In this document: one piece after another, positions 41,953 through 50,068 of the stretch
Layout: each line of letters opens with the position of its first letter
Position numbering within the stretch: the stretch's first letter is position 1
Source of the DNA: Bradyrhizobium oropedii
GTDB taxonomy: Bacteria > Pseudomonadota > Alphaproteobacteria > Rhizobiales > Xanthobacteraceae
Length of the DNA stretch: 64,000 bases
Reading direction: 5' to 3'
Assembly (NCBI RefSeq): GCF_020889685.1
Contig: NZ_JACMYO010000012.1
Coordinates: 1-64,000, forward strand
Notes under the pieces: generated by a model
Database searches by the model: none
Told to the model about the DNA's origin: nothing
Seen by the model: the letters and a program-made list of their open reading frames with translations, nothing else
Translations under genes and position numbers: made by a program

Positions 41953-42627
41953 CTACTCCTTGACCGCGACCCAGATCACGTGGCGCACGCCGCGGCCTCG
42001 GCCGGTGGCGCGGACGGCAATTTCGTTGACCGCGAACCCCGCCCGGGACAGCGATTTCGGGAACTTGGCATTCGGGCCGGACGACCAGACGGCGAGCACG
42101 CCACCACGTCGCAATGCGTTGTGCGCGATCTTGAGCCCGGAGACATCATAAAGCCCGTCATTGGCCTTGCGGGTCAGACCTTCTGGGCCGTTGTCGACAT
42201 CGAGGAGAATGGCATCGAAGCTGCGCGGATGACGCTCGATCACGTCAGCGACATCCGTCTCCCTGATGCTGACGCGCGGATCGTTCAGGCTGTCGCCGAA
42301 TATCTCGGCCATCGGGCCCCTCGCCCAGGCAACCACGGCCGGCACCAGTTCGGCCACCACGATCTGCGCATCGCGCCCCAACACCGCGAGCGCCGCCCGC
42401 AGCGTAAAGCCCATGCCGAGGCCGCCGATCAGAAAATGCGGCTTTGCGACCTGCTCGATCTTCTTCGCAGCAAGCGTCGCCAGTGCGGCTTCCGAGCCTG
42501 ACAGGCGGCTGTTCATCAGCTCGTTGGTGCCGAGCATGATCGAGAATTCGCGGCCTCGCCGCATCAGGCGCAATTCACCTTCGGTGCCGGGAATGCGCGC
42601 GGTATCGATCTTTTCCCATGGAATCAT
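41953..42627 (-). CDS. Spermidine-synthase-like SAM-dependent methyltransferase
   Basis: This 224-residue protein has the Rossmann-like FLIGGLGMGFTLRAAL motif and VVAELVPAVVAWA, then FDAILLDVDNGPEG. This is the spermidine synthase/methyltransferase fold. It is shorter than true spermidine synthases, and the putrescine-site residues are not obvious. Such short members have no assigned function. It lies 35 bases after the CYP102 stop on the same strand and may be cotranscribed, but its connection to the P450 is unclear. Confidence 0.82.
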   Translation of the reverse strand: MIPWEKIDTARIPGTEGELRLMRRGREFSIMLGTNELMNSRLSGSEAALATLAAKKIEQVAKPHFLIGGLGMGFTLRAALAVLGRDAQIVVAELVPAVVAWARGPMAEIFGDSLNDPRVSIRETDVADVIERHPRSFDAILLDVDNGPEGLTRKANDGLYDVSGLKIAHNALRRGGVLAVWSSGPNAKFPKSLSRAGFAVNEIAVRATGRGRGVRHVIWVAVKE

Positions 42628-42662
42628 GCGGCGGCTTGTAACATGTAGCGGCCGGATTGAGG

Positions 42663-45600
42663 CTAGCCACCGGCCCAGACGTCGAGCACGTAGCGGTTCC
42701 GGGTGCCCATTTCCTCGATCCAGCGCGCGGCGGCATCGGCGTCGACACCGGTGCGCTCGCGATAGATCGACATCAGGGTCGTCTTGACGTCGGGCTCCAT
42801 CTTGCCACCGTCGCCGCAGACATAGACGATCGCGCCCTTCTGGATCAGCTCCCAGACCTGGTCCTTCTGCGCGGCGACGAGGTGCTGCACATAGGTCTTA
42901 GGCCCGTCGGCGCGCGAGAAAGCGGTGTAAAGATTGCCGATGCCGTCGGCTGCGAATGCCTTCAGCTCGTCCGCATAGATGAAATCCTGCTCGGGATGGC
43001 GGCAGCCGAAGAACAGCATCGCGGGGCCCAGCGTCGCGCCCCGTGCCTTGCGCGCGGCGCGCTCCTGCAGGAAGCCGCGGAACGGAGCGAGCCCGGTGCC
43101 GGGCCCGATCATGATGATCGGCACGGCGTTGTCGTCAGGCAGGCGGAAGCCCGCCTTGGTTTCCTTGATGGTGGCGTGGACGGTGTCGCCGGCGCGGCGG
43201 CGCGCCAGATAGTTCGAGCAGATGCCCTTGTAGATGCCGCGCCCCGAGCTCGCAGGCGCTTCCACCACGCCCACGGTGACGCTGCAGCGCTGCGCCTCGC
43301 CGGCCGGGGACGACGAGATCGAGTAATAGCGCGGCGCCAGCAGCGACAGCATTTCAAGGTAGAGGTGGAACGGCAGCTCGCAGGCCGGATATTCCTCGAG
43401 CAGGTCGAACACCGATTTGCGCCTGGCCAGCACCTCGGTGCGGTAGCGCGCGGCCGATGCGTCGTCGTCGCCGACATAGGCCATCAGCCTCGGCCTGGTC
43501 ACCGGGCAGCGCGTGTGCTCGGCCATGATCTGGATCTGCTTGCGGGTCGCGACCTGCTGCAGCTCGACGAACTCGGTGAGCAGCCGCCCGACCGACACGG
43601 CGTTGCCGACCGGCAATTGCGCGCGGCGGCCTTCCGAGACCTGCAAACGGATCTGGTCGGCCGGCAGGAAGCCGAAGCGGCGCGCGACGGAATCGACCAG
43701 GGTCGGATCGTTGCGCGGTACCACGCTGAGATGATCGCCGACGCGATACTTCAGGCCGGCCGGCAGCTCGACCTCGATATGCCGGGTCGAGCGCTCCGAG
43801 GGATGGGCGCCTTCCTTGTTTTGCAGCTCGCTGTTGGCGAGCACCTTCATCGGCACCGCGCCGCCCTGCGTCACGATGGTGTTGACCGCCCCCTGTGCCA
43901 CCGGCTCGATCGCGTAGAGCGGCTCGTCCTCGGCGGTACGGGTGAAATTCCAGTCGATGCCAAATTCCTTGGTCGCGACCTTCGCCGCCTCCGGGAACCA
44001 TTTCTGGAACTGGCCGTCGAGATCGCTGCGCGCATCGCCCTCGCCGCGCGGATAGACCGCCCTGGCGCCGTTTTTGGTCAACTGCTCGTCGATGAAGCGC
44101 GGGACCGACTGGTAGGTCGCCGCCCAGTCGCTGTTGCCGCAGCCGAACACTGCGTAGCGCACCTTCGCAAAAGCGTCCTTCGGCAGGTCGCTCTCCAGCC
44201 ATTTGACGAATTGCGTTGCGTTATCGGGCGCCGCGCCGTTGTAGGAGGCGCAGATGATCAGCACGCCGCCCTCTTCCGGCAGCTTGCCGACATAATCGTC
44301 CAGCGGTCCGAGGCGCACCGAGAAGCCATTGATCTCGGAGAGATCGGCCATGCGGGTCGCCAACTCCTCGGCCGAGCCGAGGTTGGAGCCGTAGAGCACC
44401 AGCATCGGCGTGTTGTGGCCGGGACGCGTGGTCGGCGCGCGCTGAACCTTCGGCGCGGCCGCAACCGCGCCTGTGCTGCCGGCGAAGGCGCCGCGATCCC
44501 TGTCGTCGCGCGGCCGCACCTTGATCCTGAAGCCGTCAGGCTTGACGGTCAGCGTCTCCTTCAGGTGCATCTGGTAGCGATGCACGTCGAGCAGCTTGAA
44601 GCGTTGCAGGATCATCCCGATCGCCAGCGCCGCCTCGTGCATGGCAAAGCCGCGGCCGATGCAGGCGCGCTGTCCGTTGCCGAACGGCTTCCAGGCGTTG
44701 ATCGGGCGCTTGGCCTCGGCCTCGCGGCTGAAATTCTCGGGATCGAACACATCGGGGTTCGGACCCCAGACCGAGGGATCGCGATGCAGCGCCATCACCA
44801 GCACGGTGATGAAAGTGTTCTTCTTCAGTCGGTATTTGCCGCCGATCGTCTCATCGTTGAGCGGCGCAATGCCATAGGCCGGCGCTGGCGGCCACAGCCG
44901 CAGCGCCTCCTTCAGGCATTGGGTGATGTAGGTGAGCTGCGTCACCTGCTGATAGGTCGGCCGCGCATTGACGTCAGGACCAAGGACGCGATCGACCTCC
45001 TCATAGGCCTTCTTCAGCACCTCGGGATGCTTCAGCAGCGCATAGATCGTGCACGACAGCAGGCCAGAGGTGGTCTCATGGCCGGCGATCAGGAAGGTGT
45101 TGATCTGGTAGCGGATGTTGACGTCGTCGAGCTGCTCGCCGGTGGCGCGGTCGACGCCGGTCATCATCGCGGCCAGCATGTCCTTCTTGTCACTGGTCAC
45201 GTCGGTATTGCCGCGCCGTTCGGCGATGATCTCGTCGACCATCTTGTTCATGAAGCCGACGTCGTCGGTCAGCGTCTTGCGCCGCTTCTGCATCCACAGA
45301 CCCTCGAGCGGCAGGCCGCGGGTCATCATGATGGTTTCGAGCGAGCGCACCAGCGATTCCACGAAAGGATGGTAGTCGCGGCGATAGAACGAATTGAAGC
45401 GGTAGTCGAAGCCGCAGAGACCGATGGTGTCGAGGGTCAGCGCCGTCATGTCGTGGACGACCTCGATCTCCTCGTCGGCGTTGAGGCGCTCCCATTTCTT
45501 GACCAGCTGCTCGGCGATATCGACCATGCTCGGGTGATACGACTGCATGGCGCGATTGCCGAACGGCTGCATCAGGATGTTGTGCGCCTTGCTCCAGTTC

Positions 45601-45896
45601 GGCTCCCTGGTGTCGGCGGTGAACAGCCCGTCGCCGCCGACCGCGCGCACCCGCCGCAGCGAACCGCGCACCGCCTTGTCGAAGCGCTTCTCGTCGGAGA
45701 GCTCGTCGACGAGGTCGTGGCCGGACACGATCACGAGCGGCGCGCCCATCATGTCGAGCCAGAAGATCGGCCCGAGCTCCTTGGAGAGCTTGACCAGATG
45801 CTGCACCGGCGCAGTCGAATCCAGCGACAGCATGTTGCCGACCACCGGCTTCGTCGGTGGATGCGGAATCGGACTCAGTCTGTTGCCGGACGCCAT
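42663..45896 (-). CDS. CYP102-type P450 fused to NADPH-P450 reductase (BM3-like)
   Basis: This 1077-residue self-sufficient monooxygenase has an N-terminal P450 domain (about 1-465): AGHETT at 271-276, ExxR at Glu330-Arg333, and haem loop FGNGQRACIG at 405-414 with Cys412. A linker leads to an FMN flavodoxin domain (VLYGSNLGSAEELA, about 500) and a FAD/NADPH reductase domain (RYYSISSSP, GPGTGLAPFRGF). In the Bacillus enzyme this architecture hydroxylates or epoxidises fatty acids. Phe92 equals BM3 Phe87, but the positions of Arg47 and Tyr51 are Ala52 and Ile56. ATG 45896 fits the family start. The upstream neighbour encodes an epoxide hydrolase. Confidence 0.95.
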   Translation of the reverse strand: MASGNRLSPIPHPPTKPVVGNMLSLDSTAPVQHLVKLSKELGPIFWLDMMGAPLVIVSGHDLVDELSDEKRFDKAVRGSLRRVRAVGGDGLFTADTREPNWSKAHNILMQPFGNRAMQSYHPSMVDIAEQLVKKWERLNADEEIEVVHDMTALTLDTIGLCGFDYRFNSFYRRDYHPFVESLVRSLETIMMTRGLPLEGLWMQKRRKTLTDDVGFMNKMVDEIIAERRGNTDVTSDKKDMLAAMMTGVDRATGEQLDDVNIRYQINTFLIAGHETTSGLLSCTIYALLKHPEVLKKAYEEVDRVLGPDVNARPTYQQVTQLTYITQCLKEALRLWPPAPAYGIAPLNDETIGGKYRLKKNTFITVLVMALHRDPSVWGPNPDVFDPENFSREAEAKRPINAWKPFGNGQRACIGRGFAMHEAALAIGMILQRFKLLDVHRYQMHLKETLTVKPDGFRIKVRPRDDRDRGAFAGSTGAVAAAPKVQRAPTTRPGHNTPMLVLYGSNLGSAEELATRMADLSEINGFSVRLGPLDDYVGKLPEEGGVLIICASYNGAAPDNATQFVKWLESDLPKDAFAKVRYAVFGCGNSDWAATYQSVPRFIDEQLTKNGARAVYPRGEGDARSDLDGQFQKWFPEAAKVATKEFGIDWNFTRTAEDEPLYAIEPVAQGAVNTIVTQGGAVPMKVLANSELQNKEGAHPSERSTRHIEVELPAGLKYRVGDHLSVVPRNDPTLVDSVARRFGFLPADQIRLQVSEGRRAQLPVGNAVSVGRLLTEFVELQQVATRKQIQIMAEHTRCPVTRPRLMAYVGDDDASAARYRTEVLARRKSVFDLLEEYPACELPFHLYLEMLSLLAPRYYSISSSPAGEAQRCSVTVGVVEAPASSGRGIYKGICSNYLARRRAGDTVHATIKETKAGFRLPDDNAVPIIMIGPGTGLAPFRGFLQERAARKARGATLGPAMLFFGCRHPEQDFIYADELKAFAADGIGNLYTAFSRADGPKTYVQHLVAAQKDQVWELIQKGAIVYVCGDGGKMEPDVKTTLMSIYRERTGVDADAAARWIEEMGTRNRYVLDVWAGG

Positions 45897-45925
45897 GTCG
45901 GAAGTGCCCCCATGTCTTTCCACCC

Positions 45926-46009
45926 GTCATTGCGAGGAGCGAAGCGACGAAGCAATCCATCTCACCTCATATGCGGGCAGATGGATTGCTTCGCTTCGCT
46001 CGCAATGAC
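45926..46009. repeat. Palindromic intergenic repeat, family A copy 6
   Basis: A standard copy between the epoxide hydrolase stop and the CYP102 start, both minus strand. It may stop or slow transcription between the two genes. Confidence 0.85.
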
Positions 46010-46027
46010 GGCTCTACCGTCTCGTCG

Positions 46028-47023
46028 TTACCCAAACCGCTTTCTGCGCCATTCGATCAGCTTGGCGCTGACCTCGTCAGGTTTTTCCTGCTGCGTCCAA
46101 TGGCCGCTGTCGTGGACCAGATGCTTTTCGAGATCGGGCACCAGTCTCTCCATGCCGTCGGCGGCCGAAGGCGGCAGCACCGCGTCGTTCTCGGCCATGA
46201 TCATCAGCGACGGCACCCGCACATTGTGGTCGAGCCCGGCCGAGCGTTCCCAGTTGCGGGTGAAGTTGCGATACCAGTTGATGCCGCCGGTGAAGCCGGT
46301 CTTGGTGAAGGTGTCGACGAACACCTTCTTCTCCTCCGCCGACAGGATCGGCGTCCGTGGATCATGCTTGGCGTCATAATTCGCGATCATCTGCGGAAAC
46401 GCCAAATTGAGCCGGGCCGAGGCGCCGACACCGGCGATCGGTTGCTCCTCCGGCGCACCGGGCGGACGGGCGGCCGGCTTGCGCATGAAGGCGTCAAAGG
46501 TCTGCTCGACCCGGCTGCCGAAGATGCGGTCCGGCTCGCGCGCCGGGTCCTGGAACTGGACGATGTACATATGGTCGCCGAAGCGCTGGCGGAACAGCGC
46601 GATCGGATCCATCGGCGCCCGGTCCCAATGCGGCGTGTTGACGCCGACGACGCCGGCGACTCGCGTCGGATGCCTGAGCGGCATCTGCCAGACGACAAAG
46701 CCGCCCCAGTCGTGACCGACGAAGATCGCCTTGTCGATCTTGAGATGGTCGAGCAGGCCGACGAGATCGCCGGTCAGGTGCTCCATGTCGTAGGCTTCGA
46801 CCGGCTCCGGCCGGTCGGTCGCGCCGTAGCCGCGCTGATCCGGCGCGATCACCCGGATGCCGGCATCGCCCAACGCCTTGATCTGGTGGCGCCAGGAGAA
46901 CGCCAGTTCAGGCCAGCCGTGGCACAGCACCACCGGCGGCGTGTCGGTCTTGGGGCCTGCTTCGTAAAACCCCATGCGGATGCCGTTCGTCTCGGCGAAC
47001 TGCAGCGGTGGCATCTCGATCAT
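46028..47023 (-). CDS. Epoxide-hydrolase-like alpha/beta hydrolase
   Basis: This 331-residue hydrolase has the oxyanion motif LCHGWPE and nucleophile Asp105 in VGHDWGG. The APDQRGYGATDRP strand and the C-terminal HDSGHWTQQEKP histidine region also fit soluble epoxide hydrolases. Asp in place of Ser at the elbow points to an epoxide or haloalkane substrate. ATG 47023 is chosen over a longer start at 47092 because MIEMPPLQFAETNG leads directly into the first strand. It lies 10 bases after the WS/DGAT stop and upstream of a P450 that can form epoxides, so the two may act in sequence. Confidence 0.88.
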   Translation of the reverse strand: MIEMPPLQFAETNGIRMGFYEAGPKTDTPPVVLCHGWPELAFSWRHQIKALGDAGIRVIAPDQRGYGATDRPEPVEAYDMEHLTGDLVGLLDHLKIDKAIFVGHDWGGFVVWQMPLRHPTRVAGVVGVNTPHWDRAPMDPIALFRQRFGDHMYIVQFQDPAREPDRIFGSRVEQTFDAFMRKPAARPPGAPEEQPIAGVGASARLNLAFPQMIANYDAKHDPRTPILSAEEKKVFVDTFTKTGFTGGINWYRNFTRNWERSAGLDHNVRVPSLMIMAENDAVLPPSAADGMERLVPDLEKHLVHDSGHWTQQEKPDEVSAKLIEWRRKRFG

Positions 47024-47033
47024 CGTGAAATTC

Positions 47034-48584
47034 CTATTCAGCCGCGCCCTTGATGTCCGCGGGCGGGGGAGCGAACGCCGCCTCGAGTGCATCGAACTCG
47101 AGCGGCAGCATGTCGCACATCACCTGCACGTGGGGAATGATGTTGGCACCCACGATGAAGCCGAAATCGAGCTGATCGCGGTAGCTCTGCACGGTGATGT
47201 TGAGCGCCACGCCGTGGGTCGAGATCGAAACCGGGAAGATGTGCAGCAGCTCGGCGCCTGCCGCGTACAGCGTCTGCCGCGGCCCGGGCACGTTCGAGAC
47301 CGTGATGTTGGTCGCCGGCGGCAGCACGTTGGAGAGATCGGAGCGGCTGTAGAGCAGCGCCAGGATCTGCACCAGGATCGGCGCACCCAGCAGCGAGATG
47401 TTGGTCACCTGCGGCACCAGGGCGCGCAGCGGATGCGACATCTCCTTGGACTTGGTGGACTGCGCGATGATGGTTTCCAGCCGCTTCCGGGGATCCTCGA
47501 TGTCGGTCGCGATCGAGCAGATCATCCCGAACACCTGGTTGTTGGATTCGGCATTGCCCTCCTCGCGCAGCGAGATCGGCACGCCGGCGGTCAGCGATTT
47601 GTTGGGCAGCGCGCCCTGGCTGATCAGATAGCGCCGCACCACGCCGGAGGCGAGCGCCAGCACGACGTCGTTGAGCTTGCCGCCCGAGGCCTTGGCCAGC
47701 GCCTTGGCGCGCGACAACGAGATCGAGGTGCCGGCAAAGCTGCGTTCCGACGAGATCGCCTTGTTGAGGATGGTCGGCGGCGAGGCCATCGCCTGCAGGT
47801 TCTCACGCGACCTCGGATCGGCGACCTTGGCGACGACGTCGGACAGGCTCTTCATAACGGTCGGCATGGAGCCTGCGAACTTCACCGCGCTCTCGATCTG
47901 GAACATGGCGTTGTCGAACAGGATCGAGCCGAGGTCGCTCTTGCCCGAGCGCGGCAGCTCCAGGCTCTTCTGCGCGGCGGCGGCCGCCTCGAACGGCTGG
48001 GTCCAGAGCTGCTGATAGGCGTCGATCAGATTGGCCGCGATGTCGCGCGGCTCCTGTGCGACCTTTTTCGCGCTCGGCGGCTCGATCTCGCGCGGCACCG
48101 GCGTCAGGTCGTAGATCATGCTGGTCAGCGCAGCACCAGCGCCGCCGTCGATACAGGCGTGGTGCATCTTGGAATAGAGCCCGATCTCGTTGTCCTTCAT
48201 GCCCTCGAAGACGTAGAACTCCCAGAGCGGGCGGGCGCGGTTCAAGAGCTTGGCGTGCATCCAGCCGACGATGCGCTCCAGCGTCGCGCGATCGCGCGGC
48301 GCGGGCAGGCTGGCGCGGAAGATATGGCGGTCGATGTCGAACTGGTCGTCCTCGACCCAGGAGGGATGATCGATGTCGAGCGGCGCCTTCTGCAGGCGCG
48401 CCTTGAGGATCGGCGCGATGTGCAGCCGCGAGGCGATCATCGCCTTGAATTCCTCGAAGAAGTCGCCCTTGTAGCCGTCGGGCAGGCGGAAGATCGCCAT
48501 GCTGCCGACATGCATCGGCATTTCCGGCGTTTCCAGATACAGAAACGATGCGTCCAGCGAGGACAGCTTCTTGGCGTCGCTCAT
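47034..48584 (-). CDS. Wax ester synthase/acyl-CoA:diacylglycerol acyltransferase (WS/DGAT)
   Basis: This 516-residue acyltransferase has the active-site motif HHACIDG (141-147), with SSLDASFLYLETPEMPMHVG at the N terminus. The PLWEFYVFEGM segment and a final NVPGPRQTLYAAGAEL domain complete the family pattern. It would make wax esters or triacylglycerol from fatty acyl-CoA at the membrane surface. It shares a direction with the flanking hydrolase genes and begins 58 bases after the lipase-like gene's stop. Confidence 0.92.
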   Translation of the reverse strand: MSDAKKLSSLDASFLYLETPEMPMHVGSMAIFRLPDGYKGDFFEEFKAMIASRLHIAPILKARLQKAPLDIDHPSWVEDDQFDIDRHIFRASLPAPRDRATLERIVGWMHAKLLNRARPLWEFYVFEGMKDNEIGLYSKMHHACIDGGAGAALTSMIYDLTPVPREIEPPSAKKVAQEPRDIAANLIDAYQQLWTQPFEAAAAAQKSLELPRSGKSDLGSILFDNAMFQIESAVKFAGSMPTVMKSLSDVVAKVADPRSRENLQAMASPPTILNKAISSERSFAGTSISLSRAKALAKASGGKLNDVVLALASGVVRRYLISQGALPNKSLTAGVPISLREEGNAESNNQVFGMICSIATDIEDPRKRLETIIAQSTKSKEMSHPLRALVPQVTNISLLGAPILVQILALLYSRSDLSNVLPPATNITVSNVPGPRQTLYAAGAELLHIFPVSISTHGVALNITVQSYRDQLDFGFIVGANIIPHVQVMCDMLPLEFDALEAAFAPPPADIKGAAE

Positions 48585-48642
48585 GATCTCCTCCCGAGAG
48601 CCTACTCACGCGGGCGCCTTGGCGGCGCTTCTCGTCGTCTGA

Positions 48643-49443
48643 TCAGGATAGTGCCTGTTCTGCCGGCCCGTAGGCAATGGCAAAGGGGCCCGACCGGTCA
48701 AAATGCCGGAACTCGCCTTCCGACTGCGCCAGCCGGTCCGCGATCGCCCACAGCGCTGCCGGGTTGACACCGAGGCCGAGATGGCTGGCCAGTTGCACCT
48801 CGATGTTTTCGGCGGTCGCTGACGGCCGCACCCGCGAGGTGCGCCAGTTCACGATGCCGTCGGTGCGGGAATAGATCGAGGTGGCCGGCACCGGCATGTC
48901 GCCGGCGATCGCGGCGCGAATCTCGGGGATGTCGTCCACCGCCTCGCCGGACAGCAGCTCATACAGCCGGGTCGCGTTGGTGGCGCGGATGTCGTCGGCG
49001 AACGGACTGCCGAGCGTAATGATGGAGCGCACCAGATCGGGCATCTGTGTCGCCAGGTCGCGCGCATAGACGCCGCCAAGGCTCCAGCCGATGATCGAGA
49101 CCTTGCGCCCGGACGCTTCATGGACCCGCTTCAGCAGGTCGCGCAGCGCAGCCCGCCTGCTGGAAATCCCGCCGAAATTGCGGCCCATGTTCCAGGCGTA
49201 GGCGTCGTAGCCGAGCTCCTTCAGATAGCGCCGCATCGGCGCCATCGAGAGGTCGCTGGCAAGGAAGCCCGGCAGCGCCAGCACCGGGTGGCCGTCGCCC
49301 TTCGGCGCCTGCATCAGCAGGGGCGACAGCAGCAGGCTCGAATTGAGCTCGAGCACGCCGCGCGCTTCGGCCAGCATCAGGAACAGGCTAGGCGGGCGCA
49401 ACCGGCGTTCGGTCCCATCAACGCTCCTGTCCATGCCGGTCAC
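48643..49443 (-). CDS. Lipase-like alpha/beta hydrolase
   Basis: This 266-residue protein is a paralogue of the one at 24827. KGDGHPVLALPGFLASDLS is the oxyanion strand, GWSLGGVYAR the nucleophile elbow, and HLGLGVNP the histidine loop. The start is GTG 49443, which overlaps by one base the stop of the DUF6489 gene (TAGTG); a start at ATG 49434 is possible. It lies upstream of the wax synthase gene and could supply or remodel its lipid substrates. No signal peptide is seen. Confidence 0.83.
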   Translation of the reverse strand: MTGMDRSVDGTERRLRPPSLFLMLAEARGVLELNSSLLLSPLLMQAPKGDGHPVLALPGFLASDLSMAPMRRYLKELGYDAYAWNMGRNFGGISSRRAALRDLLKRVHEASGRKVSIIGWSLGGVYARDLATQMPDLVRSIITLGSPFADDIRATNATRLYELLSGEAVDDIPEIRAAIAGDMPVPATSIYSRTDGIVNWRTSRVRPSATAENIEVQLASHLGLGVNPAALWAIADRLAQSEGEFRHFDRSGPFAIAYGPAEQALS

Positions 49444-49691
49444 TATTTCTTCTTGCTCGTGCCGCCGAAGCCGGCCATCGCCACGAACATGTCCTGGAAG
49501 CGCTCGGCGAGCTTGGGATCGAAGGTGAACCAGCTCTGCATCAGCGATTCCGGCGAAATCTTATCGATGTTCGACAGCATCTGCTGCTGCAGCTTGTCCA
49601 TGACGGCATTCTGCATCGGCGCCACATCCGGCAAGCCGAAGAACTGCCGCGCTTCAAGGGGCGTACAATCTATCTCGACGTTGACTTTCAT
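49443..49691 (-). CDS. DUF6489 family small protein
   Basis: This 82-residue conserved protein begins MKVNVEIDCTPLEARQFFGL and ends AGFGGTSKKK. The central region (VMDKLQQQMLSNIDKISPES) is helical, and there are no membrane or signal segments. I recognise it as a small conserved protein of alphaproteobacteria without known function. It overlaps the following hydrolase gene by one base, so the two are likely translationally coupled. It heads the minus-strand lipid cluster. Confidence 0.8.
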   Translation of the reverse strand: MKVNVEIDCTPLEARQFFGLPDVAPMQNAVMDKLQQQMLSNIDKISPESLMQSWFTFDPKLAERFQDMFVAMAGFGGTSKKK

Positions 49692-50068
49692 ATCCGCCTC
49701 CTCAAACGCGCCTGACCCACCTCAGTATCGCCGCGACGGGGTGCGTTGCGCAAGTCGGCCCCACCCGCCCCAAGGTGCAGTCGGCCTCAATCATCCGTTA
49801 TGGTCAACCAAACCGTTTTGGAGCGACCGGCATAACGGGGCGCGCCGCCGATCATTTCAGCGATCAGGAGGCGGCACTCCGAAAGTCGAATGTCGCGCGT
49901 TTGCGGCGAACAGCCTACTGTCGAATCCCATTCATTGCGCTGCACCCGTGCAAACAGGTTAACCCTTTGGGAAATCGCGCTTGCGCGGCCGGTAAACTCT
50001 GGCAACATGGATCAATAATACCAGCCGGACAAAGCAGCCGGCGGACAAAAACGGGGACGCGGGATCAC
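49692..50068. other. 377-base divergent spacer with an imperfect hairpin
   Basis: No gene is evident between the DUF6489 gene and the binding-protein gene. It holds an inverted repeat, CCGTTATG (49795-49802) with CATAACGG (49831-49838), with inner GTC/GAC and CCAAA/TTTTGG pairs. The promoters of both flanking operons must lie here, but I cannot place them with confidence. Confidence 0.5.

Noticed and set aside
42657..46379. Very long open frame (1240 codons) on the plus strand opposite the CYP102 gene.
   Set aside because: It is antisense to a well-supported gene, is very rich in Arg, Gly and Asp/His-type codons expected from GC-rich antisense frames, and has no recognisable motif.
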